Assembly (NCBI RefSeq): GCF_032056465.1
Contig: NZ_DAMBCL010000012.1
Source of the DNA: Mobilicoccus sp032056465
Lineage (GTDB): Bacteria; Actinomycetota; Actinomycetes; Actinomycetales; Dermatophilaceae
Reading direction: 5' to 3' (one strand)
Length of the DNA: 64,000 nt
Part shown: piece after piece, positions 63,100 through 64,000 of the stretch
Position numbering within the stretch: position 1 is the stretch's first letter
Layout: the number at the start of each line of letters is the position of its first letter
The notes under the pieces: model-generated
Seen by the model: the letters and a program-made list of their open reading frames with translations, nothing else
Database searches by the model: none
What the model was told of the DNA's origin: nothing
Translations under genes and position numbers: made by a program

Positions 63100-63948
63100 T
63101 CAGAAGCCGATGGCCGCCCGTAGCAGGGCGGTCGCGTCCGCGGGCGGCGTGAGCGCGTGTCCGTCGAGTTCGACGACGGGCGCGAGCCCGCGCACCGAGG
63201 ACACGAACCACACACCCTCGCAGGCGAGCAGCTCGGGGATCGTCACGAGTTCCTCGGCGAGGGACCACGGCAGGTCGGCCGCCCAGATCGTCCGGCGGCT
63301 GATCGAGTCGAGGATGCCCGTCGCCCCCACGGGCGTCGTCGCGAGGGTGCCTCCGCGCAGCCACAACACGGCCGAGGTCGGCCCCTCGAGGGCGTACCCG
63401 TCCGCGGAGACGAAGAGCGCATCCTCCGCGCCCCGCCGTGCGGCCTCGCGGCGGGCTGACGTGTTCACCGCATACGACAGCGTCTTCACCCCGCCGAGGA
63501 GCCACGGCGCCGCGGCGAACGCGTCGCTGGGGTAGCCGCGCGGGAGCGTCACGACCCGGATGCCCTCGCGCTGGGCGACGGTCTTCTCGTCGAGTGCCGT
63601 GAGGCTGAGGAAGGCGAGCGGCCCCTCGCCACGATGCTCCTCGCCGCGGGTGAGGACGAGCTTGAGCGCGACGTTACCGCCGGTCCATCGCTCGAGCGCG
63701 TCGCCGATGAGCTCGATCCATGCCTCGTCGTCCGGTGCCTCGATCTCCAGGGCGGTCGCCGAGCGCCGCAGGCGCGCGAGGTGGTCGTCGAGGTCGTGGA
63801 CGAGCCACCCCTCCCCGTCCCAGGCGACGAGGGTCGCGTCGAAGCACCCGTCACCCCGGGTGAGTCCGACGTCGTCACCGCTCGCCACCGGCTCGGCGGC
63901 CTCCAGCACGCCCCGCCCCATGACGGCCACCACCTGATGCGAAGTCAT
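63100..63948 (-). CDS. pabC: Aminotransferase class IV, probable aminodeoxychorismate lyase
   Basis: This 282-residue PLP enzyme has the class IV fold: GLTRGDGCFDATLV, the catalytic Lys in LLGGVKTLSYAVN, and the substrate and cofactor regions ALFVSADGYALEGPTSAVLW and TTPVGATGILDSISRRTI. In actinobacteria the usual role next to a pabB-like gene is 4-amino-4-deoxychorismate lyase, giving p-aminobenzoate for folate. Branched-chain or D-amino-acid aminotransferase activity is the alternative. Its start overlaps the stop of the preceding gene by 4 nt (ATGA). Confidence 0.85.
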   Translation of the reverse strand: MTSHQVVAVMGRGVLEAAEPVASGDDVGLTRGDGCFDATLVAWDGEGWLVHDLDDHLARLRRSATALEIEAPDDEAWIELIGDALERWTGGNVALKLVLTRGEEHRGEGPLAFLSLTALDEKTVAQREGIRVVTLPRGYPSDAFAAAPWLLGGVKTLSYAVNTSARREAARRGAEDALFVSADGYALEGPTSAVLWLRGGTLATTPVGATGILDSISRRTIWAADLPWSLAEELVTIPELLACEGVWFVSSVRGLAPVVELDGHALTPPADATALLRAAIGF

Positions 63949-64000
63949 GCGTCGAACCGTAAGCGCTGAACCGGCTCCTCACCGAACGGCCCGCGGGAGC
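63945..64000 (-). CDS. C-terminal end of a gene upstream of pabC, possibly pabB
   Basis: The frame continues into the window from beyond its high end and stops at 63945-63947, giving the tail RGPFGEEPVQRLRFDA after one further Ser. Its stop overlaps the pabC start. The gene order fits a chorismate-binding aminodeoxychorismate synthase (pabB), but 18 residues are too few to prove it. Confidence 0.45.
   Translation of the reverse strand, partial: SRGPFGEEPVQRLRFDA

Overview
The window is about 72% GC by eye, densely packed, and uses GTG starts, ATGA/GTGA stop-start overlaps and leaderless promoters. Gene content and order point to an actinobacterium of the Micrococcales, probably Dermacoccaceae, Dermatophilaceae or Intrasporangiaceae. 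Supporting markers are a monomeric NADP isocitrate dehydrogenase, the block sucCD - perM (DUF6350) - purN - purH - folD - DUF3017 - mdh, guaB3 next to SURF1 and DUF3817, and MurT/GatD. No tRNA, rRNA, insertion sequence, prophage or CRISPR array was seen, so this reads as core chromosome.

Region 1 (1-10.5 kb) holds the end of a glycosyltransferase, a penicillin-binding carboxypeptidase, a 2H phosphoesterase, trpS, icd, a low-complexity hypothetical, mdh, DUF3017, folD and a lipoprotein. Region 2 (10.7-24.9 kb) holds a DMT transporter, purH under a ZTP riboswitch, purN, a PerM-like membrane protein with a very long charged tail, an orphan prepilin peptidase, sucCD, a free-standing B12-binding protein, an M23 peptidase and pcrA. 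Region 3 (25-31.1 kb) is a catabolic island: an APC permease, glutaryl-CoA dehydrogenase and a class III CoA-transferase, with a divergent PucR regulator.

Region 4 (31.1-31.5 kb) is the most unusual stretch. It is a short free-standing transcription unit with a recognisable promoter, a ribosome-binding site that pairs with about 19 nt of the 16S rRNA tail, an 11-12 codon reading frame, a long-range stem and a perfect terminator, with no gene downstream on the same strand.

Region 5 (31.5-45 kb) has a PspC-type sensor kinase and LuxR-type regulator divergent from a PspC/LiaF-like membrane protein, then PAP2-murT-gatD for lipid II amidation, hemY translationally coupled to a radical SAM/SPASM protein, and an NlpC/P60 hydrolase. 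Region 6 (45-57.8 kb) has a secreted M28 aminopeptidase broken by a frameshift, a macrodomain protein, a seven-repeat RCC1 protein, guaA followed by an 83-bp tandem duplication, a large single-chain purL that is unusual for actinobacteria, DUF3817, SURF1 and guaB3. Region 7 (57.9-64 kb) is a likely electrophile/peroxide stress operon (old yellow enzyme, aldehyde dehydrogenase, OhrR-type MarR regulator, NADP oxidoreductase) behind a perfect palindrome, followed by a TSUP exporter and a pabB/pabC pair.

Several genes join into one theme: purN, purH, purL, guaA, guaB3, folD and pabC cover purine and one-carbon metabolism, and the ZTP riboswitch ties purH to folate status. A second theme is the cell envelope (carboxypeptidase, M23, NlpC/P60, MurT/GatD, PAP2, PspC system).
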